A stretch of 63,287 nt of DNA, taken from Oxalobacteraceae bacterium. GTDB lineage: Bacteria > Pseudomonadota > Gammaproteobacteria > Burkholderiales > Burkholderiaceae_D. Within the stretch, counting starts at the first letter, position 1, and the number at the start of each line of letters is the position of its first letter. Location of the stretch: NCBI GenBank assembly GCA_027490725.1, contig JAIXXN010000080.1:1-63287 (forward strand). The letters run 5' to 3'. Below the pieces are notes generated by a model. That model worked only from the letters and a program-made list of their open reading frames with translations. It did not search any database and was not told the DNA's origin. This document shows, one piece after another, positions 10,462-18,511 of the stretch. Made by a program: the position numbers and the translations under genes.

Positions 10462-11979
10462 TTAGTGAGCGCTGGGGCGCAGGGAAAGAAATTGCGATAA
10501 CTCGTCACGTCGCACCAGCAGCACGGCGGGCTTTTTGGCGTCCAGCTTGGCAACCACGCCGTTGAACTGGCGCGCATCACGGATTTCCGTGTTATTCACC
10601 TGCAACAACAGATCGCCCACTTCCACCCCGGCGGCCTCCGCTGCGCCCTCGGCCGACTGCACCAGCACACCACCCGTCACATTCAGCGTGCGCTTCTGCT
10701 CGGCGCTCAGGTCGCTTACCCGCAGGCCCAGCACATTCGCCGCCGCCATATCGGGGACCTGCTTAGCCCCCTTGCCCTTGCCCTGCCCGGCCGCCCCCTG
10801 AGCCAGCTTGTCGCCATCCAGATCGGCCACCGCAATCGGCAGCTCGAGTTGCTGGCCCTGACGCCACACGCTCACCGTCTGTTTGCCGCCCAGCACGGCG
10901 CTACCTACCAGTCGTGGCAGATCACTGGAACGGTTAATCGGCGTGCCATTGAATTTGAGGATGATATCGCCCGGTTTCAGGCCCGCCTTGTCGGCCGGAC
11001 TGGCCGCTTCCACTTGCGACACCAGCGCGCCCTGCGCACCCTTCAGCCCCAGCGATTCCGCCACGTCTTTGCTGACCTCGGCAATTTTGACGCCGATCCG
11101 GCCGCGCGTGACCTTGCCCTGCTTTTTGAGCTGCTCGGATACGCGGATTGCTTCGTCGATCGGCACGGCAAACGAAATACCGTTATAGCCGCCCGACAGG
11201 GTGGCGATCTGCGAATTGATGCCGATCACTTCGCCGCGCATATTGATCAGCGGACCACCGGAATTGCCGGGATTGACCGCCACATCGCTCTGGATCATGG
11301 TCAGATAGTCGCCCGTGTCGCGCTGTTTGGCTGAAATGATGCCTGCCGTGACCGTGTTTTCCAGATTGAAAGGCGAACCGATCGCAATCACCCATTCCCC
11401 GACGCGGATCTTGTCCGACACCCCAAGCGTTAGAAACGGCAGCTTCTGTCCGTCAATTTTCAACAAGGCCACATCGGTATTCGCATCCGCGCCCAGCACC
11501 TGCGCCTTGAATTCGCGCTTGTCCGTCAGGGTCACGAACACTTCATCGGCCCCATCGATCACATGAGCGTTGGTCATCACATAGCCATCGGCACTCAGGA
11601 TGAAGCCCGAACCCACGCCACGCTGCACCGGCTCGTCGGACGGCGCCTGACGGCGGCCACGGGGCATGCCCTTGCCGCCCGGTTGCGGCAGCGCACCGCC
11701 AAAGAAGCGGCGCATAAATTCCTGCAATTCTTCTTCACTGGGCTGCCCTTCGCCGCCCTGGCGTGCCGCCTTGATGCGCTCGGTGGTGCGGATATTCACC
11801 ACGGCAGGTCCGACCTGATCGACCAGGTCGGCGAAGTTCGGCAAACCCTGCAGCGCACCGCTGACGGCGGCACCAGCCAGCGCCGGCGTCATGCCGGACA
11901 CGGCGGGCAAACACCAGATACAGGCACCTAGCGTCAGCGCCGCCAGGGAACTACGTTGTGCGAAGAACTGTTTTTTCAT
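10462..11979 (-). CDS. DegP/DegQ (MucD)-type periplasmic serine protease
   Basis: A periplasmic trypsin-like quality-control protease of the HtrA family, 505 residues from the ATG at 11979. An in-frame start at 12015 would spoil the signal peptide. Residues 1-35 form a Sec signal (MKKQFF, then a hydrophobic stretch). The triad is visible in TNAHVIDGAD (His), NTDVALLKIDG (Asp) and NPGNSGGPL (Ser). Two PDZ domains follow. The Gly/Lys-rich GQGKGKGAKQ linker lies between them. It lies downstream of rpoE and rseA, where mucD sits in this group, so sigma-E control is likely. Confidence 0.93.
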   Translation of the reverse strand: MKKQFFAQRSSLAALTLGACIWCLPAVSGMTPALAGAAVSGALQGLPNFADLVDQVGPAVVNIRTTERIKAARQGGEGQPSEEELQEFMRRFFGGALPQPGGKGMPRGRRQAPSDEPVQRGVGSGFILSADGYVMTNAHVIDGADEVFVTLTDKREFKAQVLGADANTDVALLKIDGQKLPFLTLGVSDKIRVGEWVIAIGSPFNLENTVTAGIISAKQRDTGDYLTMIQSDVAVNPGNSGGPLINMRGEVIGINSQIATLSGGYNGISFAVPIDEAIRVSEQLKKQGKVTRGRIGVKIAEVSKDVAESLGLKGAQGALVSQVEAASPADKAGLKPGDIILKFNGTPINRSSDLPRLVGSAVLGGKQTVSVWRQGQQLELPIAVADLDGDKLAQGAAGQGKGKGAKQVPDMAAANVLGLRVSDLSAEQKRTLNVTGGVLVQSAEGAAEAAGVEVGDLLLQVNNTEIRDARQFNGVVAKLDAKKPAVLLVRRDELSQFLSLRPSAH

Positions 11980-12167
11980 GAGGGCGATTGTCTCTATCAG
12001 TTTGCGAAGCTGCACTGCGCGCCCCTGCTCTTCACGTCAGCAAGCATGACATGAGCAAGGCAGCGCGCAGCACGTGGGATAATCCTGCGGGACCCGGCGA
12101 GGTTGGCGGGGCGTCAGACCCAGCCTGCCTATGGTAAGCGAAAATCTGCAGAACCGTACAGCACGCT

Positions 12168-12473
12168 TCAGGATAGCGTCGGTGCAGCGGAACAGCTTGC
12201 GCTCGCATCCGCCTCGGCATTTGCGGCACATCCCTGCCGGCTATACGCTGGCTCAAGCGCCAGCCGGGCCGCCAGCCGAGCGCTCAGCTCGGTCGCTGCA
12301 GGCTCGGGCACGGCTTCGGCACGCAGTGCGGCACGCGTCACATGGTAGGCCTGCCAGCGTCGCTGCCCTGCCGGCGTAGCCAGCGCGGCCAGCGCCAGTT
12401 CGCGTTCACTATCAGCCAGTTCGCCATCGGCCAGCGCCGAGAGGTGTTCATGCATCCGGGTCGGAATATCCAT
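12168..12473 (-). CDS. Short RseA/MucA-like anti-sigma-E factor without membrane segment
   Basis: Immediately downstream of rpoE lies a frame whose N-terminus (HEHLSALADGELADSERELAL) fits the RseA N-terminal domain that binds sigma-E. RseA is normally about 190-220 residues, with a membrane helix and a periplasmic domain. Here the protein ends after about 101 residues with a Ser/Ala-rich tail and no hydrophobic segment. The start is uncertain (12473, 12455 or further upstream) because no convincing ribosome-binding site is visible. No rseB gene follows. It may be a soluble anti-sigma factor or a decayed gene. Confidence 0.7.
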   Translation of the reverse strand: MDIPTRMHEHLSALADGELADSERELALAALATPAGQRRWQAYHVTRAALRAEAVPEPAATELSARLAARLALEPAYSRQGCAANAEADASASCSAAPTLS

Positions 12474-12560
12474 TACGCAATCTGCCATGTGAAAAACAAG
12501 CTCATCCGCCTCTACCTGCAGCATTTCCAGGCGCCAAATTCCAGCGCCATGATTGCTGCC

Positions 12561-13163
12561 TTACCAGCGCTTGTCAACCGGCATGTCCAGCATGGGGCGC
12601 AATTTGTCGGCGATCACTTCACGCGCCCGGAAGATGCGGCTGCGCACCGTCCCGATCGGGCAAGCCATGACGGCGGAAATCTCTTCATAGCTGAGCCCTT
12701 CGATCTCGCGCAGCGCGATGGCAGTGCGCAAGTCGAGTGGCAAAGCATCCATGGCGGCATTGACGGTCTGGGCAATCTGCTTGCTCGCGAGCAGGGATTC
12801 TGGCGTGTTCATATCGTGCAACTGCTCGCAATCGGCAAAGGTCTCGGCCTGCTCGGCGTCGATTTCAGTAGACGTGGGGGTACGGCGCCCCTGAGTGGCC
12901 AGAAAGTTCTTCGCCGTGTTAATGCCAATGCGATACAACCACGTATAAAAAGCTGACTCGCCGCGAAAGTGCCGCAAGGCGCGATAGGCTTTAATAAAGG
13001 TCTCCTGCACCACATCTTCGGCTTCGGTCTGGTCGTGCAGCAAACGCGATAAGAGACGCATCAGCCGTCGCTGGTATTTCGCTACCAGCACTTCGAAGGC
13101 CTGCTTGTCACCGTCCCGCACCCGCTCTACCAGCACCTCGTCGCACTCGCGTTCTGTCGTCAC
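12561..13163 (-). CDS. rpoE: RNA polymerase sigma factor RpoE (AlgU-type)
   Basis: A group 4 (ECF) sigma factor for the envelope stress response. The 200-residue protein starts VLVERVRDGDKQAFEVLV, with region 2 containing DVVQETFIKAYRALRHF and FYTWLYRIG, and a region 4 helix-turn-helix YEEISAVMACPIGTVRSR. The start is GTG at 13163, with GAGGGA seven bases upstream. A sigma-E-type promoter precedes it, consistent with autoregulation. The next gene downstream is the RseA-like gene. Confidence 0.95.
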   Translation of the reverse strand: MTTERECDEVLVERVRDGDKQAFEVLVAKYQRRLMRLLSRLLHDQTEAEDVVQETFIKAYRALRHFRGESAFYTWLYRIGINTAKNFLATQGRRTPTSTEIDAEQAETFADCEQLHDMNTPESLLASKQIAQTVNAAMDALPLDLRTAIALREIEGLSYEEISAVMACPIGTVRSRIFRAREVIADKLRPMLDMPVDKRW

Positions 13164-13211
13164 TCCTGCATCCCTCGGTGGCCTGCAGCGCTACGCAACT
13201 CGCTTCTAAGC

Positions 13212-13239
13212 TATAGAGTTTGCGCGCTGCAAGAAGTTC
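13212..13239 (-). promoter_or_regulatory. Sigma-E-type promoter of rpoE
   Basis: On the minus strand GAACTT (13239-13234, preceded by GT) is separated by 16 bp from TCTATA (13217-13212). This fits the sigma-E pattern GGAACTT-N16-TCTAA closely and lies about 49 bp upstream of the rpoE start. It suggests a positive autoregulatory loop as in E. coli. Confidence 0.65.
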
Positions 13240-13750
13240 ACAGTGTCCGCAGCTTTATTTCACTGCGCGTAGCAAGCGCACGGCTTGCAAGCATCAGGGC
13301 CCGCCAGTCTGCGCCGCTCACGCTATCGGGCAGCACCAGCAGACATCGCTGACGGCCATCCTGCGCCCTCAGTTGCAAGCACATCAGGCTAGGCCACAGC
13401 AGCGTTCCCGCCTGCAGATAATGCACCGGCGCCGGCTCCACCATCCGTGTCGTAACGCACACTGGCGGCGCGCCTGGCGCCAACCTCTGCGCAGGCTCTA
13501 GCCAGGCCTGTTGCGCAGGTATCCGGGCAGACATCTGATATACCGTCAGGCGCCACGCGCCGCCAGCGGATATGTCAATCCGGCGTAAGGCTTGCGGCGC
13601 CGTGGCACGCGCCATCAGTGCCAGCACCAGGCACACGGCAGCCCAGTCGGGATAGAACAACCCTGACAGCAGCACCGCACAGCCATAGCCAGCCCGTAAC
13701 ACGCGCAGCGTGCGGGATGGACGAAGCAGGACGCAAGCCGCGATCGACAT
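13238..13750 (-). CDS. YgfX/CptA-like small membrane protein
   Basis: A 170-residue protein with an N-terminal LRPSRTLR motif followed by two close hydrophobic segments (about 19-35 and 37-52), then a soluble beta-rich domain. This topology and its place between fabF and rpoE fit the YgfX family, but sequence identity is weak by eye. In other bacteria YgfX proteins act with succinate dehydrogenase assembly or as a toxin-like partner. Nothing here decides which. Its end reaches the rpoE promoter. Confidence 0.6.
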   Translation of the reverse strand: MSIAACVLLRPSRTLRVLRAGYGCAVLLSGLFYPDWAAVCLVLALMARATAPQALRRIDISAGGAWRLTVYQMSARIPAQQAWLEPAQRLAPGAPPVCVTTRMVEPAPVHYLQAGTLLWPSLMCLQLRAQDGRQRCLLVLPDSVSGADWRALMLASRALATRSEIKLRTL

Positions 13751-13842
13751 GGCAGCAGTACCACAGGAGAGGAAAAATCATCAGAAGCGCCGGCTAGAGA
13801 GCCGGGCAATTCGGCTGCCAGCGAATGCCGGAAGCGAATTTA

Positions 13843-13870
13843 CGCCCACCCTGCATAGACAGGGTGGGCG
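13843..13870 (-). terminator. Hairpin downstream of fabF
   Basis: CGCCCACCCT (13843-13852) and AGGGTGGGCG (13861-13870) form a perfect 10-bp GC-rich stem with an 8-base loop. It lies 34 bp after the fabF stop on the minus strand. The following bases are A/T-rich (TAAATTC) without a true T run, so it may be a weak terminator. Confidence 0.5.
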
Positions 13871-13903
13871 CTATTTAGTTCGGACCTGGAGCCGAACCGG
13901 GGA

Positions 13904-15151
13904 TTACAGTTTGCCGAATACCAGACTGCCGTTGGTACCACCGAAGCCGAACGAGTTTTTCACTGCATACTCGATCTTCATCGGACGGGCCACATTGGCG
14001 CAGAAGTCCAGATCGCAGGCCGGATCCTGGTTGAAGATGTTGATGGTCGGTGGCGACACCTGATGGTGTACTGCCAACACCGTAAACACTGCTTCCAGAC
14101 CACCGGCACCGCCCAGCAGGTGACCAGTCATCGACTTGGTCGAATTGATCACCATGTTTTTAGCGTGCGCACCGAAGGTACGCTTGATGCCCTGCACTTC
14201 GGCCAGATCGCCCAGCGGGGTCGAGGTGCCGTGCGCATTCAGGTACTGCACCTGATCCGGATTGACGCCGGCATGCGCCAGCGCAGCAATCACGGACTTG
14301 CTGCCGCCGCTACCATCTTCCAGAGGCGAAGTCATGTGGTAAGCATCGGCACTCATGCCGAAGCCCAGCAGCTCCGCGTAGATTTTGGCGCCGCGCGCTT
14401 TGGCGTGCTCGTACTCTTCCAGCACCATCACACCAGCGCCTTCGCCCAGCACGAAACCGTCACGATCCGCATCCCATGGACGGGAAGCAGTCGCTGGATC
14501 ATCGTTGCGGGTAGACAGGGCACGGGCCGAGGCGAAACCGCCCAGACCCAGCGGCGATACGGTCGATTCCGCACCACCGGCCACCATCACGTCGGCATCG
14601 CCGTATTCGATCAGGCGCGCCGCCATACCGATGCAGTGCAGACCCGTGGTGCAGGCCGTCACGATCGACAGGTTGGGACCACGCATGCCGTACTGAATCG
14701 ACAGGTTGCCCGAGATCATGTTGATGATCGAAGCAGGCACGAAGAACGGCGAGATACGGCGCGGACCGCGCTTATCGTAGTCTTGCTTGGTTTCTTCGAT
14801 CAGCGGCAAGCCGCCGATACCGGAACCGATCATCACGCCGATACGATCAGCGTTCTCTTCGGTTACGACCAGCCCGGAATCTTGCACCGACTGCATGCCA
14901 GCAGCCATGCCGAAATGGATAAATGCATCCATGTGGCGCGCTTCTTTAGCGGGGATGTAATCCTCGATATTGAAGCCTTTGACTTCACCGGCGAACTTGG
15001 TGGTGAAAGCTTGCGCATCAAACTTGGTGATGTTGGCGATCCCCGACTTACCCTCGGTGATAGCAGCCCAGGTGTCGGCAACGGTATTGCCCACCGGGGT
15101 TACGCAGCCGAGGCCGGTCACGACAACACGACGGTTTTTAGAACCTCTCAA
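13904..15151 (-). CDS. fabF: 3-oxoacyl-[acyl-carrier-protein] synthase II
   Basis: FabF condenses malonyl-ACP with acyl-ACP in fatty-acid elongation. The 415-residue protein has the thiolase-fold motifs VTACTTGLHC (active Cys), NAHGTSTPLGD (His) and NSTKSMTGHLLGGAGG (Lys/His), all intact. The start is TTG at 15151, supported by AGGAGA six bases upstream. The gene follows acpP at 29 bp, the canonical order acpP-fabF. Confidence 0.97.
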   Translation of the reverse strand: MRGSKNRRVVVTGLGCVTPVGNTVADTWAAITEGKSGIANITKFDAQAFTTKFAGEVKGFNIEDYIPAKEARHMDAFIHFGMAAGMQSVQDSGLVVTEENADRIGVMIGSGIGGLPLIEETKQDYDKRGPRRISPFFVPASIINMISGNLSIQYGMRGPNLSIVTACTTGLHCIGMAARLIEYGDADVMVAGGAESTVSPLGLGGFASARALSTRNDDPATASRPWDADRDGFVLGEGAGVMVLEEYEHAKARGAKIYAELLGFGMSADAYHMTSPLEDGSGGSKSVIAALAHAGVNPDQVQYLNAHGTSTPLGDLAEVQGIKRTFGAHAKNMVINSTKSMTGHLLGGAGGLEAVFTVLAVHHQVSPPTINIFNQDPACDLDFCANVARPMKIEYAVKNSFGFGGTNGSLVFGKL

Positions 15152-15180
15152 GCGAGTCTCCTAGAGTCGATCGGGCAGAA

Positions 15181-15420
15181 TTAGGCCTTGACGTGGGCAG
15201 TAGCGTAGTCGATCGCTTGCTGAACGGTGGTGATCTTTTCAGCTTGTTCGTCAGGGATTTCCATTTCGAATTCGTCTTCCAGAGCCATTACCAGCTCTAC
15301 GGTGTCCAGCGAGTCAGCGCCGAGATCGTCAACGAAGGAAGATTCGATCTTGATGTCTGCTTCAGCGACGCCCAGTTGTTCAGCGACGATTTTCTTAACG
15401 CGTTGTTCGATATCCGACAT
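15181..15420 (-). CDS. acpP: Acyl carrier protein
   Basis: A 79-residue acidic four-helix protein carrying growing acyl chains. The phosphopantetheine attachment site is Ser37 in GADSLDTVELVMALE. It is the substrate of AcpS (2908-3303). It lies between fabG and fabF, the standard position, with hairpins in the 144-bp gap upstream that may modulate its high expression. Confidence 0.98.
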   Translation of the reverse strand: MSDIEQRVKKIVAEQLGVAEADIKIESSFVDDLGADSLDTVELVMALEDEFEMEIPDEQAEKITTVQQAIDYATAHVKA

Positions 15421-15537
15421 GTTATGGCTCCAATATGTTTGTTACGGAAAGCGCGCATTTTATCAGGTTTGCGCACCTAAAAACGATTTTCGGCGTCTGC
15501 TGCTAAATCAGCCGAAAACACTGCTAAAAGACGGGAA

Positions 15538-15558
15538 CCGGTGAGTTTTTCTCACCGG
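15538..15558 (-). terminator. Hairpin between fabG and acpP
   Basis: CCGGTGAG and CTCACCGG form a perfect 8-bp stem with a TTTTT loop, immediately after the fabG stop. A second 8-bp hairpin (15487-15494 with 15511-15518) follows. No long T run follows on the minus strand. Partial termination or mRNA processing would let acpP be expressed separately from the upstream fab genes. Confidence 0.5.
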
Positions 15559-15564
15559 AACACA

Positions 15565-16311
15565 TCAATTCATATACATCCCGCCATTCACGTGCAGGGT
15601 AGTACCGGTAATATAGGCAGCCTGTGGCGAGGCCAGGAAAGCCACCGCCGCAGCGATGTCTTCCGGTTTGCCCAGACGGCCCAGCGGAATCTGCGTCAGC
15701 AGCGCTGCGTGCTGATCATCGCCCAGACCTTTGGTCATATCGGTATCGATGAAGCCCGGAGCGACGCTGTTGACGGTAATGTTGCGGCTGCCGATTTCAC
15801 GCGCCAGCGCACGGCCCATGCCCTCCACACCGGCCTTGGCCGCTGCGTAGTTCATCTGGCCCGGATTGCCGGACGAGGCCACCACCGAGGTGATGTTGAT
15901 GATGCGGCCAGCTTTGGCTTTCATCATGCCGCGCAGCACGCCGCGCGACAGACGGCCAACGGCGCTCAGATTGGTGGCGATCACCTGATCCCACTCTTCA
16001 TCCTTCATGCGCATCGCCAGTTGATCCTGGGTGATGCCGGCGTTATTCACCAGAATGCTCACCGCGCCATAGGTCTTGCTGATCTCGTCGATCAGACCGC
16101 TGCAACGTTCGGCATCGGTCACATTCAGTACCAGCCCTTTGCCCGCCTCGGCGCCAATCTCGGCCAGATAGGCGGAGATCGCTTCAGCACCCGCTTCGGT
16201 GGTGGCGGTACCGATCACGCGCGCACCCTGACGCGCCAGTTCCAGCGCAATGGCTTTACCGATGCCGCGCGAAGCGCCAGTCACCAGTGCAACTTGATTT
16301 ACTAAATTCAT
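15565..16311 (-). CDS. fabG: 3-oxoacyl-[acyl-carrier-protein] reductase
   Basis: FabG reduces 3-oxoacyl-ACP with NADPH. The 248-residue short-chain dehydrogenase has the cofactor motif TGASRGIGKAIA, the NNAG motif, and the catalytic Ser-Tyr-Lys (ITSVVASSG, MNYAAAKAG). A good ribosome-binding site (AAAGGA, 5-base spacing) precedes the ATG. It lies 45 bp downstream of fabD in the plsX-fabHDG-acpP-fabF block. Confidence 0.97.
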   Translation of the reverse strand: MNLVNQVALVTGASRGIGKAIALELARQGARVIGTATTEAGAEAISAYLAEIGAEAGKGLVLNVTDAERCSGLIDEISKTYGAVSILVNNAGITQDQLAMRMKDEEWDQVIATNLSAVGRLSRGVLRGMMKAKAGRIINITSVVASSGNPGQMNYAAAKAGVEGMGRALAREIGSRNITVNSVAPGFIDTDMTKGLGDDQHAALLTQIPLGRLGKPEDIAAAVAFLASPQAAYITGTTLHVNGGMYMN

Positions 16312-16356
16312 GTGTTTCCTTTAACGTGTAGGGAGTGTGCCTGAAGACCTGCTTGC

Positions 16357-17289
16357 TTACTTGAGCAAGGTCAGTACGCGTTCCAGCGATGCCTGATCGG
16401 TGATGGCGTCGCCCACCAGCGTGGCATCGATACGCTTGGTCAGTCCCATCAGCACTTTGCCGGGGCCACATTCGATCACATTGGTAATGCCCGAGGCTGC
16501 CACTTGCTGCATGGTTTCCACCCAGCGTACCGGCGCTGCCGCCTGACGTACCAGCGCATCCTTGATGGCCGCAGGATCAGTCAGCACCGCCACATCGACG
16601 TTGTTGATCAGGGCGATCTGCGGCACGGCAAACGTCAGGTCCGCCATGTAGTCACGCAAACGATCCGACGCCGGCTTGAGCAGCGACGAGTGGAACGGTG
16701 CCGATACCGGCAGCTTCATAGCGCGCTTGGCGCCTTTGGCTTTGGCCAGTTCGCAGGCACGCTCGACGGCTGCCGTGGCGCCGGCAATCACCACCTGTGC
16801 TGGCGCGTTGAAGTTCACCGCTTCCACCACCCCGGCTTCGGCCGCTTCGCTGCAGGCGGCACGAACCTCATCATCGCTCAGGCCCAGTACCACGGCCATG
16901 GTGCCCTGTCCGACCGGCACAGCTTCCTGCATGGCTTGCGCGCGGAAACGCACCAGTGGTACGGCATCCTTGAACGAAATCACACCGGCAGCCACCAGTG
17001 CCGAGTATTCACCGAGACTGTGACCGGCCACCAGTGCTGGCAGCGGACCACCGGCTGCCAGCCAGGCGCGGTACACGGCCACGGCTGCCGTCAGCATCAC
17101 GGGCTGGGTATTGGTGGTCAGATCGAGCTCTTCCTTCGGGCCTTCGGCCATCAGTTTGCCCAGATCGTAGTTCAGCGCATCGGACGCTTCGGCGATGGTT
17201 TGTGCCACCACCGGATTACCGGCAAAGCCTTCCATCATGGCGATAGCCTGCGAACCTTGACCAGGAAAAACAAAAGCAAATTTAGTCAT
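16357..17289 (-). CDS. fabD: Malonyl-CoA:ACP transacylase
   Basis: FabD loads malonate onto ACP. The 310-residue protein starts FAFVFPGQGSQ, has the nucleophile elbow AGHSLGEYSALVAAG, and has the conserved His in SAPFHSSLLKPA. Length is normal. It lies about 98 bp downstream of fabH and upstream of fabG. Confidence 0.97.
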   Translation of the reverse strand: MTKFAFVFPGQGSQAIAMMEGFAGNPVVAQTIAEASDALNYDLGKLMAEGPKEELDLTTNTQPVMLTAAVAVYRAWLAAGGPLPALVAGHSLGEYSALVAAGVISFKDAVPLVRFRAQAMQEAVPVGQGTMAVVLGLSDDEVRAACSEAAEAGVVEAVNFNAPAQVVIAGATAAVERACELAKAKGAKRAMKLPVSAPFHSSLLKPASDRLRDYMADLTFAVPQIALINNVDVAVLTDPAAIKDALVRQAAAPVRWVETMQQVAASGITNVIECGPGKVLMGLTKRIDATLVGDAITDQASLERVLTLLK

Positions 17290-17387
17290 ACGTGATCCAT
17301 CTGATAATGTGAGTCGCTACGCTAGCATGCCGGGATGTGCCCGGCATGACAGCCGAGTTCGTTAGAACTCTAATTCTAATTCAAGAC

Positions 17388-18491
17388 CTAAAGTGCAGCC
17401 TTAAAATCGCCCTGCTCCGGCAAACCATTCATCTTCACCAAGTCCTGGCGAACATCAGGCAACCCATTCATCTTCACCAAGTCCTGGCGAACATCAGGCA
17501 ACCCATTCATCTTCACCAGGACTGCCCCCCAGGTAAACCCGCCACCCACACCCTCCATCATGACGGTCTGGTCTTTCTTGATGCGGCCATCGCGTACGGC
17601 GACGTCCAGCGCCAGCGGAATCGAAGCTGCCGAGGTATTGCCATGCTGATCAACGGTTACCACCATTTTTTCTGCTGGCAGGCCGAGTTTCTTGGCAGTG
17701 CTGCTCATGATGCGGATATTGGCTTGATGTGGCACCAGCCAGTCGATCTGCTCGGAGCTCATATTCGCCTGCTCAAGCGCTTCGTGGGCCACTTTCTCCA
17801 GTACCGATACGGCCAGCTTGAATACTGCCGGCCCATCCATATGCAGGAAAGCACTACCAGCCAGCGCACCACCGTCAGGGGCACCTGGCACGCTCAGGAT
17901 GTCCGAATGGCGGCCGTCAGCATGCAGCTTGGTGGCCAGCACGCCCGGCTCTTCCGAACCGGTCAGCACAATGGCGCCAGCACCATCACCGAACAGCACG
18001 CAGGTGGTGCGGTCTTTGAAATCGAGGATGCGCGAAAACACTTCGGCGCCAATTACCAGCACATTTTTGTGCACGCCGGCGCGAATGAACGCGTCAGCCG
18101 TCGAGACGGCATACACGAAGCCCGAGCACACTGCCTGCACATCGACAGCGGCGCCGTGATTGGTCATACCGAGTTTTTTCTGCACGATGCAGGCGGTGCT
18201 AGGGAAGCTACCGAAATAATCCGGCGTCGAACTGGCCAGAATGATCAGGTCGATGTCGTTGGGCTGCAGTTGCGCCATCTCCAGCGCGCGCTGGGCAGCG
18301 ATCACCGCCAGATCCGAGGATTTCTGCTCAGGCTCGGCGAAGTGACGCGCCGAAATACCACTACGGCTAACGATCCACTCGTCCGAAGTTTCAATACCCT
18401 GCTCTGCGAGCTGATCCGCCAGTTGCTGGTTGGTCACACGCTTTGCCGGCAGATAGCTGCCGGTGCCAATAATTTTGCTATACAAAGTCAT
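17388..18491 (-). CDS. fabH: 3-oxoacyl-[acyl-carrier-protein] synthase III with C-terminal tandem repeat
   Basis: FabH starts fatty-acid synthesis by condensing acetyl-CoA with malonyl-ACP. The triad is visible in AVCSGFVYA (Cys), VPHQANIRI (His) and DQHGNTSAASIP (Asn). FabH usually ends near GFTWGAVL at about 325-330 residues. This one continues to 367 because a 39-bp unit is repeated in frame, giving LVKMNGLPDVRQD twice and then a partial third unit ending EQGDFKAAL. The catalytic core appears unaffected. It lies 20 bp downstream of plsX. Confidence 0.95.
   Translation of the reverse strand: MTLYSKIIGTGSYLPAKRVTNQQLADQLAEQGIETSDEWIVSRSGISARHFAEPEQKSSDLAVIAAQRALEMAQLQPNDIDLIILASSTPDYFGSFPSTACIVQKKLGMTNHGAAVDVQAVCSGFVYAVSTADAFIRAGVHKNVLVIGAEVFSRILDFKDRTTCVLFGDGAGAIVLTGSEEPGVLATKLHADGRHSDILSVPGAPDGGALAGSAFLHMDGPAVFKLAVSVLEKVAHEALEQANMSSEQIDWLVPHQANIRIMSSTAKKLGLPAEKMVVTVDQHGNTSAASIPLALDVAVRDGRIKKDQTVMMEGVGGGFTWGAVLVKMNGLPDVRQDLVKMNGLPDVRQDLVKMNGLPEQGDFKAAL
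17425..17518. repeat. 39-bp tandem repeat inside the fabH 3' end
   Basis: Two identical 39-bp units (17425-17463 and 17464-17502) are followed by 16 bases of a third. The period is a multiple of three, so the reading frame is kept and each unit adds 13 residues. Such exact repeats suggest recent slippage or recombination. Confidence 0.95.
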
Positions 18492-18511
18492 GCCCTTCTG
18501 TCGTCCACTAA

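Noticed and set aside
12032..12256. Frame overlapping the end of the RseA-like gene, considered as a frameshifted C-terminal half
   Set aside because: It has no membrane helix or RseA C-terminal pattern, so a simple frameshift does not restore RseA.
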